From NCBI RefSeq assembly GCF_013433315.1, contig NZ_WXVV01000018.1, positions 95,544 to 159,543 of the forward strand: a stretch of 64,000 bases of DNA, read 5' to 3'. The position numbers and the translations under genes were made by a program. Below, piece by piece: positions 9,036 to 17,501 of this stretch. The first letter of the stretch is position 1. Each line of letters opens with the position of its first letter. Under the pieces are notes generated by a model, which saw only the letters and a list, made by a program, of their open reading frames with translations, ran no database searches and was not told the origin of the DNA. Source of the stretch: Pseudomonas crudilactis. Lineage in GTDB: Bacteria; Pseudomonadota; Gammaproteobacteria; Pseudomonadales; Pseudomonadaceae.

Positions 9036-9671
9036 TCAGGAATACTGAACCTCAATCTCATCCAGCTGATGATCAAAGCTTTTCAGCCGCGCGGTCCAGG
9101 TATACACCAGCACTTCAAAGTCCCGATCGATCACCGCCCCGCCCGGCCCATCGGCGCGCGGATCGCAGAAATCCAGTTGATAGCGCTCACGGGCCATGGC
9201 CGTAGCGACATCGGACAGTTCACGGGCATTGTTGAGCCAGTGCCAGCCCTCGCCATCAATCTGCTTGTCGAGCTCCAGGCACTGTTTTTTCAGCGCTTCG
9301 AGGCTTTTTTCCAGCGGCGTGCCGGTGAGTTCGCCCATGACTTCGGCGAAGGTTCGCCCCGGTTGCCAGTAACTGCCCCAGAAATACCGGTCGAACACGG
9401 TTTCGACCCGGCGCAGGGCGACCTTGGTGTCCCAGATCAGAACGAGGGTTTTGCCCTGTTCAAGCTGACGTTTCTTCACCCGCTGCACCTGGAGCGACGC
9501 CCAGGCGACCACGACGATTGCCATGACCGCAATCAGCGCGACGGCGCTGTCGAGGAAAACCATGGCCTTGTCGATCTGGTGGGCCAGCATGATGCCGTAG
9601 AAATAGGTGGCCGAGAGCAGCACCAGCGCTGCGAGGGCGCACCAGAAGCCGAGAGCGTAAGGGTTTTTCAT
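9036..9671 (-). CDS. Hypothetical inner-membrane protein
   Basis: A 211-residue protein I do not recognise. Two hydrophobic segments lie at about residues 8-30 and 40-62. A basic stretch (QRVKKRQ) follows and then about 145 mostly helical, charged, probably cytoplasmic residues with several Trp. Codon use is like that of neighbouring genes. It is separated from the efflux operon upstream by 93 bp containing hairpins, and from ydgA downstream by a REP, so it may be transcribed alone. A bacterial two-helix sensor or scaffold would fit the topology, but nothing proves it. Confidence 0.6.
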   Translation of the reverse strand: MKNPYALGFWCALAALVLLSATYFYGIMLAHQIDKAMVFLDSAVALIAVMAIVVVAWASLQVQRVKKRQLEQGKTLVLIWDTKVALRRVETVFDRYFWGSYWQPGRTFAEVMGELTGTPLEKSLEALKKQCLELDKQIDGEGWHWLNNARELSDVATAMARERYQLDFCDPRADGPGGAVIDRDFEVLVYTWTARLKSFDHQLDEIEVQYS

Positions 9672-9709
9672 TATTGGTTTCCCCTAGACCAGCGCTAGCA
9701 ATGTGCGCT

Positions 9710-9739
9710 GGAAGGGTGCTTTGCACGGGGCGCCCTTCC
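9710..9739. terminator. Hairpin after the efflux operon
   Basis: Arms GGAAGGGTGC and GCGCCCTTCC pair with one G-T wobble, 26 bp downstream of the stop of the outer-membrane factor gene. No clear T run follows on the minus strand, so terminator function is only likely. Confidence 0.35.
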
Positions 9740-9764
9740 AACACTTCAAAGCATAGCAACGGCC

Positions 9765-11207
9765 TCAGGGTTTGCTGGGGCTTGGAGCGTGCGTTCGTCC
9801 GCTTTCCCAGCCGCCGCCCAAGGCGAGGAACAAATCGATCTGGCTCATCGCAACCTGGGTGTTGGCGGCGGCCAGTTGCGCGGTGACATCGGTGTAGGTG
9901 CGGGTCGCTTGCAGGTCGGCGAGAAACGACTCGCGGCCGGCCTGGAAGAAGCGGTGGGTCTGGTCTGCTGCCAGTTTCGCCGACTGCTCGGCATCGGCCA
10001 GCGCATCGCGACGTTGCAGCAGTGCGCTGTACTGGGCGAGGCCGGTTTGGGTTTCACGAATGGCGTTGAGCACCACACCGTCAAAATGCGCCAGCGCACC
10101 TTGGGTGGTCGCTTCGGCTTCACGGATGCGCGCACGGGCGCCGTTGGTCGGGACTTTCCAGCTCAGCGACGGGCCGAAGCCCCAACGGTTGGTCGACGGA
10201 TCACCCAAGTCATCGATAAGACCAACAGTGCCGATGGTCGCGCCGATACTGATGTCCGGATACAACTCGCCAGTGGCGACGCCGATCCCGGCGGTCGAAG
10301 CGGCCAGACGACGTTCGGCCTGGCGAATGTCCGGGCGACGTTTGAGCAGCGCAGCGCCATCGCCGACCGGCACCAATTGGGCGATTTTCGGCAACTCGGC
10401 GCAGGTCGCGGTACCGGCGGGCAACTGATCAACCGGTTTCGCCAGCAACATCGACAAACGGAACAGCCCGGCCTGACGCGCGGCTTCATAACGCGGCAGT
10501 TCGGCGCGCAGGGATTTGAATTGGGTTTGCGAGCGAGTCACCTGAGTTTCATCACCACGGCCGGCATCGCGCAAACGCTGAATCAGCGTGGTGCCTTGCG
10601 ATTGCAGGTCGAGAGAGTGCTGGGCGATTTCGCGCTCTTCGTTGGCCGCGCAGACTTGGGTGTAGGCGCGAACTACGTCGGCCACCAAGGTGATGCGTGC
10701 GGTGTCGGCGGCGGCCTGGGTCGCGTCGGCGTTGGCTTTGGCGCTTTCGATGCCGCGCTGCAACGTGCCCCACAGATCGAACTGATACGAAGCGCTGATG
10801 CCGATATCGCCAACGTTGTCCACCGGCACTTTCTCCGGCAACAAGAACGCCTGTCCGGACTCCTGCAAACGCTGGGCGCCCATTTTCACGCCAGCACTCC
10901 AGCCACCAGCGGCCTCGGCTTCGTCGACTTGGGCGCGAGCGCGCTGCAAGTTGGCGGCGGCGACGCGCAAATCGGTGTTGGAAGCCATGGCCTGCTGCAC
11001 CAGTTGATCGAGGCGTGGGTCTTTATACAGCCGCCACCAATCCGCCGGCACCGGCGCCGACACCACCGGTTTACCCGCCACCGCCAGCTCACCCTGAAAA
11101 TCCTTGCGCTGAACCGCTGCCTCCTCAGGCACGTGATAATCCGGCCCGACCATCTGACAGGCCGATAGCATCACGCCCAACCCGGCGATCATCAGCGCCC
11201 TGCTCAT
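9765..11207 (-). CDS. Outer-membrane efflux lipoprotein, NodT/OprM family
   Basis: A 480-residue TolC-like channel. The signal peptide ends in lipobox LSA-Cys16, giving a lipoprotein that begins CQMVGPDYHVP, the classic start of NodT-type factors. Two repeats of the OEP domain follow (about 60-240 and 270-460), with KRRPDIRQAERRLAA, a well-conserved stretch of the family. It would form the outer-membrane exit duct for the AaeAB-like pump encoded just before it. The start overlaps the upstream adaptor stop by 4 bp, so the genes are coupled. Confidence 0.9.
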   Translation of the reverse strand: MSRALMIAGLGVMLSACQMVGPDYHVPEEAAVQRKDFQGELAVAGKPVVSAPVPADWWRLYKDPRLDQLVQQAMASNTDLRVAAANLQRARAQVDEAEAAGGWSAGVKMGAQRLQESGQAFLLPEKVPVDNVGDIGISASYQFDLWGTLQRGIESAKANADATQAAADTARITLVADVVRAYTQVCAANEEREIAQHSLDLQSQGTTLIQRLRDAGRGDETQVTRSQTQFKSLRAELPRYEAARQAGLFRLSMLLAKPVDQLPAGTATCAELPKIAQLVPVGDGAALLKRRPDIRQAERRLAASTAGIGVATGELYPDISIGATIGTVGLIDDLGDPSTNRWGFGPSLSWKVPTNGARARIREAEATTQGALAHFDGVVLNAIRETQTGLAQYSALLQRRDALADAEQSAKLAADQTHRFFQAGRESFLADLQATRTYTDVTAQLAAANTQVAMSQIDLFLALGGGWESGRTHAPSPSKP

Positions 11208-12106
11208 TGCGCGGGCTCCTGCTTTTTATCGTCGACTTTTGCGTCATCGATGATCGACACCGTGGCAGTGCGCCCGGCGATCATGCGGAAATCTTCCGGC
11301 ACATCATCAAAGGCAATCCGCACCGGAATCCGCTGTGCCAGCCGCACCCAGCTGAACGCCGGGTTGACATTCGGCAGCAAATTGCTGCCACTGCTGCGGT
11401 CGCGGTCTTCGATACCGGCAACGATGCTTTCGACATGCCCGCGCAGCTTGGCGCGGTCACCGATCACGCGGATATCCACCGACTGGCCGACATGAATGCC
11501 GTCAAGTTTGGTCTCTTCGAAGTAGCCGTCGATATGGAACGAGTTGCTGTCGACCACCGACAACACCGGACGTCCGGCGGTGACGAATTCCTGCGGACGC
11601 GGCGCGCGGTCGTTGACATAGCCGTCCACCGGGCTGCGAATCACTGAGCGGTCGAGGTTGAGCTGAGCGCTGTCCACCGTGACCATAGCTTCGGCCAGCG
11701 CCGATTGCGCGCGGGCGACCTTCGACTGGCTTTCTTCCAGTTGCTCGGCCGGCACCAGATTGCCGAGGCCACGGTTACGCTTGGCTTCACGCTGGGCCTG
11801 AGCGAGGGTTTCTTCGCGATCAGCCACAGCCGCTTTGGCCTGACGCAAGGCCAGTTTGAAGCGATCCTGGTCGATGCTGAACAGCACCTGGCCGCGCTTG
11901 ATCAACTGGTTGTCTTTCACTTCAACCTGCTGGATCAACCCGGACACGTCCGGGGCGATCTGGATAATGTCAGCGCGAATGTGGCCGTCGCGGGTCCATG
12001 GCGCGAACATGTAATACATCACCATGCGCCAGACGAGGACAACGGCAAAAGTCACGATCAGCAGGGTCAGTACTACGCGACCGATGGTCAAAAACGGTTT
12101 TTTCAT
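11204..12106 (-). CDS. AaeA-like periplasmic adaptor (HlyD family)
   Basis: A 300-residue membrane-fusion protein. An N-terminal anchor (about 8-30) is followed by a lipoyl half-motif (GHIRADIIQIAPDVSGLI), a helical hairpin (about 85-150), the second lipoyl half (VIRSPVDGYV) and beta-barrel domain. The length and the motif APWTRDGHIRA match AaeA/EmrA-type adaptors that work with FUSC-type exporters of aromatic acids. It lies between aaeX and the outer-membrane factor with 4-bp overlaps on both sides. Confidence 0.88.
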   Translation of the reverse strand: MKKPFLTIGRVVLTLLIVTFAVVLVWRMVMYYMFAPWTRDGHIRADIIQIAPDVSGLIQQVEVKDNQLIKRGQVLFSIDQDRFKLALRQAKAAVADREETLAQAQREAKRNRGLGNLVPAEQLEESQSKVARAQSALAEAMVTVDSAQLNLDRSVIRSPVDGYVNDRAPRPQEFVTAGRPVLSVVDSNSFHIDGYFEETKLDGIHVGQSVDIRVIGDRAKLRGHVESIVAGIEDRDRSSGSNLLPNVNPAFSWVRLAQRIPVRIAFDDVPEDFRMIAGRTATVSIIDDAKVDDKKQEPAQ

Positions 12107-12312
12107 GTCATCAGGTATCGACTGAGTGAGTCCACGCCGTACAGAAGTACCGCGTAGAGCGCCACGTTGAACAATGCCCGGTGCCAGACCAGACGGTAAA
12201 AGTGCACGCGCGTAAGCACGGCATGCACCAGCAAAAACAGCACATACGTGATGCCCATCAACACCAGCAGGGTCGGCAGGAAAATGCCGCTGATGTCCAG
12301 ATCACCGATCAT
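12103..12312 (-). CDS. AaeX-like small membrane protein (DUF1656)
   Basis: A 69-residue protein with two hydrophobic segments (about 10-30 and 45-62). It matches the DUF1656/AaeX family, which is nearly always encoded between an AaeB-type exporter and an AaeA-type adaptor. Its role is not known. Both ends overlap neighbouring genes by 4 bp (ATGA), so it is a true gene and not a spurious short frame. Confidence 0.85.
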   Translation of the reverse strand: MIGDLDISGIFLPTLLVLMGITYVLFLLVHAVLTRVHFYRLVWHRALFNVALYAVLLYGVDSLSRYLMT

Positions 12313-14372
12313 AGGGGCGCTCCATCGGGCAGCGGTTCTTCGGAGTCGGCGCTGGAGACGAATTCGACGCCGGGCAGCAACGCCAGACGCAAACCGCTCA
12401 AGGCGTGCAACAGGTTCAGACGGGTTTCATCGTCGCCGTGGCCATTGAGTGCGCGACGGGTGCGATCCAGAGTCATCAGCAGCGGGGCCGGCGCCGGCAA
12501 GCGTTCGCCGGCCTTGAGGCAGGCGCGGAAATACTCGCCGACTTCACTGACCACTTGCTGCAACAGCGCGTTCGGCGCGCCGGTCACCCGTGGGGTGTAG
12601 GCGAGCAAATCGAGCAGGTTCAGGCCGACGCGCACTTCGCGCATCGCGATGCCGGTGTCCTGGCCGGTGAGGGCCAGACGCGGCAAGTGCTGCATCAGTC
12701 GATCGAGCAACTGCACGCCCAATTTGCGGTGTTCGGCAAGGTTGGCCGGTTCGGTCATGTGGACGATGTCTTTCCAGCTGAAGCGGGTCAGGCGTTTGGC
12801 CGCCAGTTCGGCGCCGAACGGGCGTGCAACCAGCGTCCAGATAAACGCGAACAACAGCCCTAACGGACCCGCGAGGTTGGAGTTCACGAAGGCGAAAAAA
12901 TCCGCATCGTAAGCGCCCTGAATACTGATGAATGAGGAGGTGTTGACCAGCGTCAGCAGCATGCCGAGGAAGAACCGCGGCTGTACCGTCAGGGTGCCGA
13001 CGCAGATGAACGGGATGGAAAACGCCAACACCAGCATCGGGAAGTCATGCAGGTTGGGCAGAATCAAAAACAGATAAAGGCTGGCGAACAACACCGACAT
13101 GCCAGTCCAGAAAAAGAACCGGTAAATCTGCGGTGCCGGGTCGTCCATCGAGGCGAAGAAGCTACAGGCCACCGCGGCGAGAATCACCGCGCTGCCGCCG
13201 TCCGGCCAGCCGAGCAGAATCCACAGCACCGAGGCGGTGATGATCGCCAGAACGGTCGAGGCCGCCGAGTAGAGCATCAGCCCACGATCAATGAACGGCG
13301 TCAGACGACCGAGGCGCCAGTGACGGTAGACCGCACGCCAGCTGTCCTGGCGCTCGCAGAGAATCGCGTCCTGCAGACTGCGACAGTCCTGCCATAAATC
13401 GATGAATTCGCCGAGGCGATAAATCGAGTTGGAGAACAGCAATTGCCTGCGATCCTCAAGCGCCTCGACGCTCGGTTGCAGGGCTTCGAGCTGATCTTTC
13501 AGCGCTTGCCAGCGGTCGAGATCGGCGTCCTGATGAGCGAGCCATTCGCGGGTTGCAGCCAGCAGCGGTGCGAATTTTTCCACCAGCTCTGGTGTGCGCC
13601 GCTCTAGGGCGTAGAGCGAATCTTCCAGCGCATCGATCACCGGTAATAGATGAATCATGCGCCCGCGCAATTCTTTGGTGTTGCGCACGGTTTGCGGTAG
13701 TGCGCCTTCGTGGGGCAACTGGCCGATCATCAATTCGAGACTGTTGAAGTTGGCAACCATGGCCATGCGCAGCGCAGTGACTTCTTCGGGCTGCACGTCG
13801 CGGCTGAGAAATTTCAGGCTGTAGGTCGTCGCGTCGGCGAACCACTTGCTCACCGCGTCGTTGAACACCGGCGCCAGACGGCGTGGCCAGAACATCGCGC
13901 CGACCACCGCAGCCACGGCGATGCCGAGGAAAATCTCTTCGGTCCGCGCTTCCGCCACGTCCCACACCGCCAGCGGGTTATCCACCACCGGCAAGGCAAT
14001 CAGCGGCAGGGTGTAACCGGCGAGCATCAATGCATAGTTGTTGGCCGTGCGCAGTTGCAGGGACAGGAACAACAAAATGCCCGTCCACAGCGCGATGACC
14101 ACCACCAGCACATACGGGCTCTGCACGAACATCGGCACGAAAAAAACCGCCGCCGCGGCACCGAGAAAAGTCCCAATGGCGCGGTACAAGGCCTTGGAAC
14201 TGGTCGGCCCGAGAAACGGGCTGGAGACGATATACACCGTGGCCATCGCCCAATACGGACGCGGCATTTGCATGAGCAAGGCGATGTACAGCGCGATCAT
14301 CGACGCTGCAAAAGTCCGCACCCCGTAGAACCAGTCACGGGCCGGCGGAATGCCGGAGAAAAAACCGTTCAA
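12309..14372 (-). CDS. AaeB-like FUSC family exporter
   Basis: A 687-residue inner-membrane exporter. It has the duplicated FUSC layout: a block of membrane helices at about 20-165, a soluble helical part (about 170-360) and a second membrane block at about 370-510, then a cytoplasmic tail. Conserved family stretches such as MPRPYWAMATVYIVSSPFLG are visible. AaeB in E. coli exports hydroxybenzoic acids; the substrate here is not known. The start is a TTG that overlaps the marR stop (TTGA), so translation is probably coupled to the regulator gene. Confidence 0.9.
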   Translation of the reverse strand: MNGFFSGIPPARDWFYGVRTFAASMIALYIALLMQMPRPYWAMATVYIVSSPFLGPTSSKALYRAIGTFLGAAAAVFFVPMFVQSPYVLVVVIALWTGILLFLSLQLRTANNYALMLAGYTLPLIALPVVDNPLAVWDVAEARTEEIFLGIAVAAVVGAMFWPRRLAPVFNDAVSKWFADATTYSLKFLSRDVQPEEVTALRMAMVANFNSLELMIGQLPHEGALPQTVRNTKELRGRMIHLLPVIDALEDSLYALERRTPELVEKFAPLLAATREWLAHQDADLDRWQALKDQLEALQPSVEALEDRRQLLFSNSIYRLGEFIDLWQDCRSLQDAILCERQDSWRAVYRHWRLGRLTPFIDRGLMLYSAASTVLAIITASVLWILLGWPDGGSAVILAAVACSFFASMDDPAPQIYRFFFWTGMSVLFASLYLFLILPNLHDFPMLVLAFSIPFICVGTLTVQPRFFLGMLLTLVNTSSFISIQGAYDADFFAFVNSNLAGPLGLLFAFIWTLVARPFGAELAAKRLTRFSWKDIVHMTEPANLAEHRKLGVQLLDRLMQHLPRLALTGQDTGIAMREVRVGLNLLDLLAYTPRVTGAPNALLQQVVSEVGEYFRACLKAGERLPAPAPLLMTLDRTRRALNGHGDDETRLNLLHALSGLRLALLPGVEFVSSADSEEPLPDGAPL

Positions 14373-14836
14373 GAATTAACCACCCATGGCGGGTTGGCCG
14401 CCTCAAAAGCTCTGAGTACCCGAAGCGTAGCTTCCAGATCGCTTTGCTCGATGCCTTCGAGCACCTCGTGACGCAAGCGCACCAGTTCGATCTCGACCGC
14501 TTGCACCAGTTCACGACCGGTGTCGGTCAGGCTCAGGCATTTGGCCCGGCGATCCTGGGCATCTTCGGTGCGGCAGACGTAGCCGGAATGACACAGCTGA
14601 TCGAGCAGACGCACCAGCGACGGACTCTCCATTCCGGCCGCCTGCGCCACCTGTACCTGGCGCACGCCCTCACCCAGACGCCCGATCATTAGCAGCGGGA
14701 CCGCGCAGGCTTCAGAGATTCCATAGTTGACCAGCGTGGTCTGGCAGATCTTCCGCCAATGCCTGGCGGCCACCACCATGGCACTGCTGATGTTCATCTG
14801 GAGAGCGTCGAGATCGTTCGGCACGGGGAAATGCAC
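14369..14836 (-). CDS. MarR family transcriptional regulator
   Basis: A 155-residue winged-helix repressor. The recognition region VAQAAGMESPSLVRLLDQL and the wing CRTEDAQDRRAKCLSLT with the DxRxK pattern are typical of MarR. MarR proteins usually release DNA on binding small phenolic compounds, which fits control of an aromatic-acid exporter. It is the first gene of the marR-aaeBXA-OMP operon. The GTG at 14836 is used here, but a palindrome lies only 3 bp upstream. The ATG at 14797 is an alternative start. Confidence 0.9.
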   Translation of the reverse strand: MHFPVPNDLDALQMNISSAMVVAARHWRKICQTTLVNYGISEACAVPLLMIGRLGEGVRQVQVAQAAGMESPSLVRLLDQLCHSGYVCRTEDAQDRRAKCLSLTDTGRELVQAVEIELVRLRHEVLEGIEQSDLEATLRVLRAFEAANPPWVVNS

Positions 14837-14839
14837 ACT

Positions 14840-14853
14840 GTTAGTTTGCTAAC
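14840..14853. promoter_or_regulatory. Candidate MarR operator
   Basis: GTTAGTTTGCTAAC has 5-bp inverted arms (GTTAG/CTAAC) and sits right before the marR gene. MarR proteins normally repress their own operon from such palindromes. The regulator-site match is inferred. Confidence 0.45.
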
Positions 14854-14914
14854 TATCAATATCGCATTGGAGGGGAATTTCAGTCAAGTTTTGAAACAAA
14901 TTGCCTGTTCAGGG

Positions 14915-16405
14915 TTAGCCTACCGAATCGAAATCACCCGCTATCTGCTCAATGAAATCGAAAACCTCCTCCGGCACGCTGAACTGGAACTGCTTACGTC
15001 GATGCTTTGAAACTTTGTCACCGTTGTCCAGACACATCATTACCAGTTTCGAGAGGTCGCTCCCCCGTACGTCAAAACGCCCATTCACCTCTTTGATGAC
15101 GTAGTCGTATTTTTCAAGAAACTCGGTCTCCTCGCGCAACTCCACTTCCAATGCTCGCAAGGCCATCTGCAAGGTAAATTCTGCACATTGAGTCCCGTCC
15201 CAGAATCGATAGATTGAGTCGTGCCCAATAAAATCGAAAGCCATCTGATCAGCGTCCAGCCAAGTGACATTCCAGAACTCTCTTGCTGGTTTCGAGAACT
15301 CCTTTAACGCTTCGAGATAGCCAGACTCTTCGTGTTTCATCGCTACGGAAACCGGTAACAACAAACCATTTTTTAGAGCGCCAGAGTGGCAAAGCGTCTG
15401 GTGAATCAGGAAACGTGAAAGTCGACCATTGCCATCCATGAACGGGTGAAGAAAGACAAACCCGAAAGCCACAACCGCTGCAGCTGTCAACGGATCAACC
15501 TGCTTGGCTGAGTGATTGGCAAAACTCATCAACTCGTCCATCAACTCCCTGCACAATTGCGGTGGAGGCGGGACATAGCTGACGCCAGCTGCGCCTCTCA
15601 AGCCGTTGTGTAAATGGTTCTGTTCATGACGGAAAAGCACAGCTTTATCGAAAGGATTGGAAACCGTACTGTTCTGCAACTCGACCAAATAGTCTTCGCT
15701 CAACTCTGTTCGCTCATGGGCTTGGCGGAGAAGCCGAACAAAACGTCGCGACTTTTCTTCGTTGGGCTCTTCTTTCTCAATGGCGAAAGAATCGCGGGTC
15801 TCATGCAGATAGGCCCAATTGATTGCCCGATCCATCATTTCCGGCGGCAACGTCGCCATAAAAGCCTGGGCTCGACCAAGGATGTCCAGATCAAGCAGCG
15901 CCTGCAGCTCCGTCGTACGCTCGACTGTGGCGCAGTAACGCATTGACCCCAACCCGTTAAAATCTACCCGCCAACGACTATTTCGAATTGCAGGCCCGGT
16001 GACATAACGCTTGGGATCAAACAAAGCGACAACGTTGCCCCGAACCGGTACGGAATATTCCAGCTGTTTGCCCGTGAAACTTTCCCAAAGAAAACAGGCC
16101 TTGCGGATAAATACCCCGTTAGGTGATCGGCTCAACTCACCTAGCAACTCGTCCGCTTCAACGGTTTCAAGCGCCTGAGCAAGAATGCACAGGTTTATTC
16201 CCTCATGCTTCAGAGCAAACAAGATGTGCTCAAGTGTCGAACCCTGTGCCGGCGCGACGCCGTTTGGAACCGCTAGACACTCACCGATCAAGGTAATCCG
16301 GGTAACCGGTTTGATCATCGCAATGCGCTTGGGGACAAATGCATTAAGCTTCAGCGCATCACGCAGGTGGGCATATCCAACAGTTGGCATCGTCATCGTC
16401 CACAT
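14915..16405 (-). CDS. Fic domain protein, probable AMP-transferase
   Basis: A 496-residue protein with a full Fic core motif HPFMDGNGRLSR at 320-331, including the catalytic His320 and the Mg/phosphate-binding Asp and Asn. Fic proteins transfer AMP from ATP to target-protein hydroxyls. An N-terminal domain of about 170 residues of the Fic/DOC N-terminal type precedes it. A helix before the core carries S206-F-A-I-E210-K, close to the class II inhibitory motif (S/T)xxxE(G/N), but with Lys where Gly or Asn is expected. A C-terminal region of about 120 residues may be winged-helix-like. AT-richer sequence than neighbours and no partner antitoxin gene suggest an acquired, self-inhibited enzyme. 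Confidence 0.9.
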   Translation of the reverse strand: MWTMTMPTVGYAHLRDALKLNAFVPKRIAMIKPVTRITLIGECLAVPNGVAPAQGSTLEHILFALKHEGINLCILAQALETVEADELLGELSRSPNGVFIRKACFLWESFTGKQLEYSVPVRGNVVALFDPKRYVTGPAIRNSRWRVDFNGLGSMRYCATVERTTELQALLDLDILGRAQAFMATLPPEMMDRAINWAYLHETRDSFAIEKEEPNEEKSRRFVRLLRQAHERTELSEDYLVELQNSTVSNPFDKAVLFRHEQNHLHNGLRGAAGVSYVPPPPQLCRELMDELMSFANHSAKQVDPLTAAAVVAFGFVFLHPFMDGNGRLSRFLIHQTLCHSGALKNGLLLPVSVAMKHEESGYLEALKEFSKPAREFWNVTWLDADQMAFDFIGHDSIYRFWDGTQCAEFTLQMALRALEVELREETEFLEKYDYVIKEVNGRFDVRGSDLSKLVMMCLDNGDKVSKHRRKQFQFSVPEEVFDFIEQIAGDFDSVG

Positions 16406-16435
16406 AAAAAATTCACTGCGACGATTAAAGCCCAG

Positions 16436-16496
16436 TTTTTTTTACACCGCGCATGTTTTTTTTACATTTCAGCCTTTTCCTACAATTTTTTTTACA
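16436..16496. repeat. Three phased T8ACA repeats upstream of fic
   Basis: The identical 11-mer TTTTTTTTACA begins at 16436, 16456 and 16486, so steps are 20 and 30 bp, close to whole turns of the helix. On the minus strand these are A8 tracts upstream of the fic start at 16405. Phased A-tracts bend DNA. The third copy overlaps the stop codon of the DUF2789 gene. Confidence 0.7.
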
Positions 16497-16737
16497 TGCT
16501 TCTGCCCTTTCGCAACAACACATCCAACTGATCCACCACCTCCGCCCAGTCGGCGTCATCCAGAATCTCGTCCCGTAAAAACTGCGACTGGCTCTCCGTC
16601 CAAAAAAACGCATCAGCCAAATGCAGGTCGGGTTTGAGCGGGGAATGGGTGGCAATGAATTGGTCGATGCTGGTCGGGTCGTTGTCCAGGCCGAGTTGTT
16701 TGAACAGGGATGGGAGACTGTGGGTTGGTTGCTCCAT
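16492..16737 (-). CDS. DUF2789 family protein
   Basis: An 81-residue acidic protein that matches the DUF2789 family common in Pseudomonas. Seen features are a start MEQPTHSLPSLFKQLGL, a central HLADAFFWTESQSQFL and an acidic helix DDADWAEVVDQLD. A good ribosome-binding site (AAGGAG) lies 9 bp before the ATG. Its function is unknown. It stands upstream of fic on the same strand, 86 bp apart. Confidence 0.8.
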   Translation of the reverse strand: MEQPTHSLPSLFKQLGLDNDPTSIDQFIATHSPLKPDLHLADAFFWTESQSQFLRDEILDDADWAEVVDQLDVLLRKGRSM

Positions 16738-16775
16738 TGCTGAGCTCCTTCAAAAATGGGGTGTGTGGAAGATTA

Positions 16776-16840
16776 TTCGCGAGCAGGCTCGCTCCCACAG
16801 GGGAATGCGATCAACCTGTGGGAGCGAGCCTGCTCGCGAA
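16776..16840. repeat. REP-type inverted repeat, family B
   Basis: TTCGCGAGCAGGCTCGCTCC and its perfect complement form a hairpin in the gap between the YbaK-like gene and the DUF2789 gene. Confidence 0.8.
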
Positions 16841-16865
16841 GGCCTCAGTGCCGGCACCACAAAAC

Positions 16866-17327
16866 CTAATCACTCAACTCCCGCACCTCGGCATGCGGCA
16901 CCATTTTCAGAAACTCCGGCATGCTCATGTGCAGCAGATAGTTGTGGTTGCCCGCCTCCAGGTAAATATCCTTCTGCCGGGTCAGCAGCGGGTCGATGAC
17001 CATGTCGAGCCCGTAGGAATCGCCCAGCGGCGGCACCGCGCCGCGTTCGCAGTCGTCGAAGATGTGCGCCAGATTGCTTTCGCGGGTCAGTTGCCATTCG
17101 CCACTGAGGCGCACCTTGCTCAGGTCCAGGTGACGACTGGCCGGCAGCACGGCCATCAGGTAGTGCCCGTGGTGGTCGTCGAGGATGATCGATTTGGCCA
17201 CGCGCTCGGCGGGCACCCCGGCGACTCGTGCGGTTTCCAGGCTGCTCGATGAATGCCGGTGGGCGACGATGTCGTATTCGCAGTGCGCCCGGGTCAGGCT
17301 GCTTTGCACCTTTTTTGCCATTCGCAT
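16866..17327 (-). CDS. YbaK/ProX-type aminoacyl-tRNA deacylase
   Basis: A 153-residue protein of the YbaK/prolyl-tRNA-synthetase-associated domain family. These free-standing domains hydrolyse mischarged tRNA or related aminoacyl esters in the cytoplasm. Visible family features are HRHSSSSLETARVAGVPAERVAKSIIL, with the Lys (about residue 45) that is key in YbaK, and GAVPPLGDSYGL near residue 100, the conserved GxxxPxG-like loop. The ATG at 17327 has GAGGTG at the right distance. Which amino acid it clears cannot be told from sequence alone. Confidence 0.85.
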   Translation of the reverse strand: MRMAKKVQSSLTRAHCEYDIVAHRHSSSSLETARVAGVPAERVAKSIILDDHHGHYLMAVLPASRHLDLSKVRLSGEWQLTRESNLAHIFDDCERGAVPPLGDSYGLDMVIDPLLTRQKDIYLEAGNHNYLLHMSMPEFLKMVPHAEVRELSD

Positions 17328-17501
17328 GATGCACCTCGGTGTCGCGCGGAAGGTTGTTGCTGTGTTTTTGAGTCTAGTTCGGCGGGCCGCTGGCGAAGGG
17401 AAATCCGCTCACCGGACACATCCGCACATTGATCAAAATTCATCCAGCCCAACCCTCAACTAGACTGAAAGAACCCGCCACTGACGCTCATGGAGAGTCA
17501 C

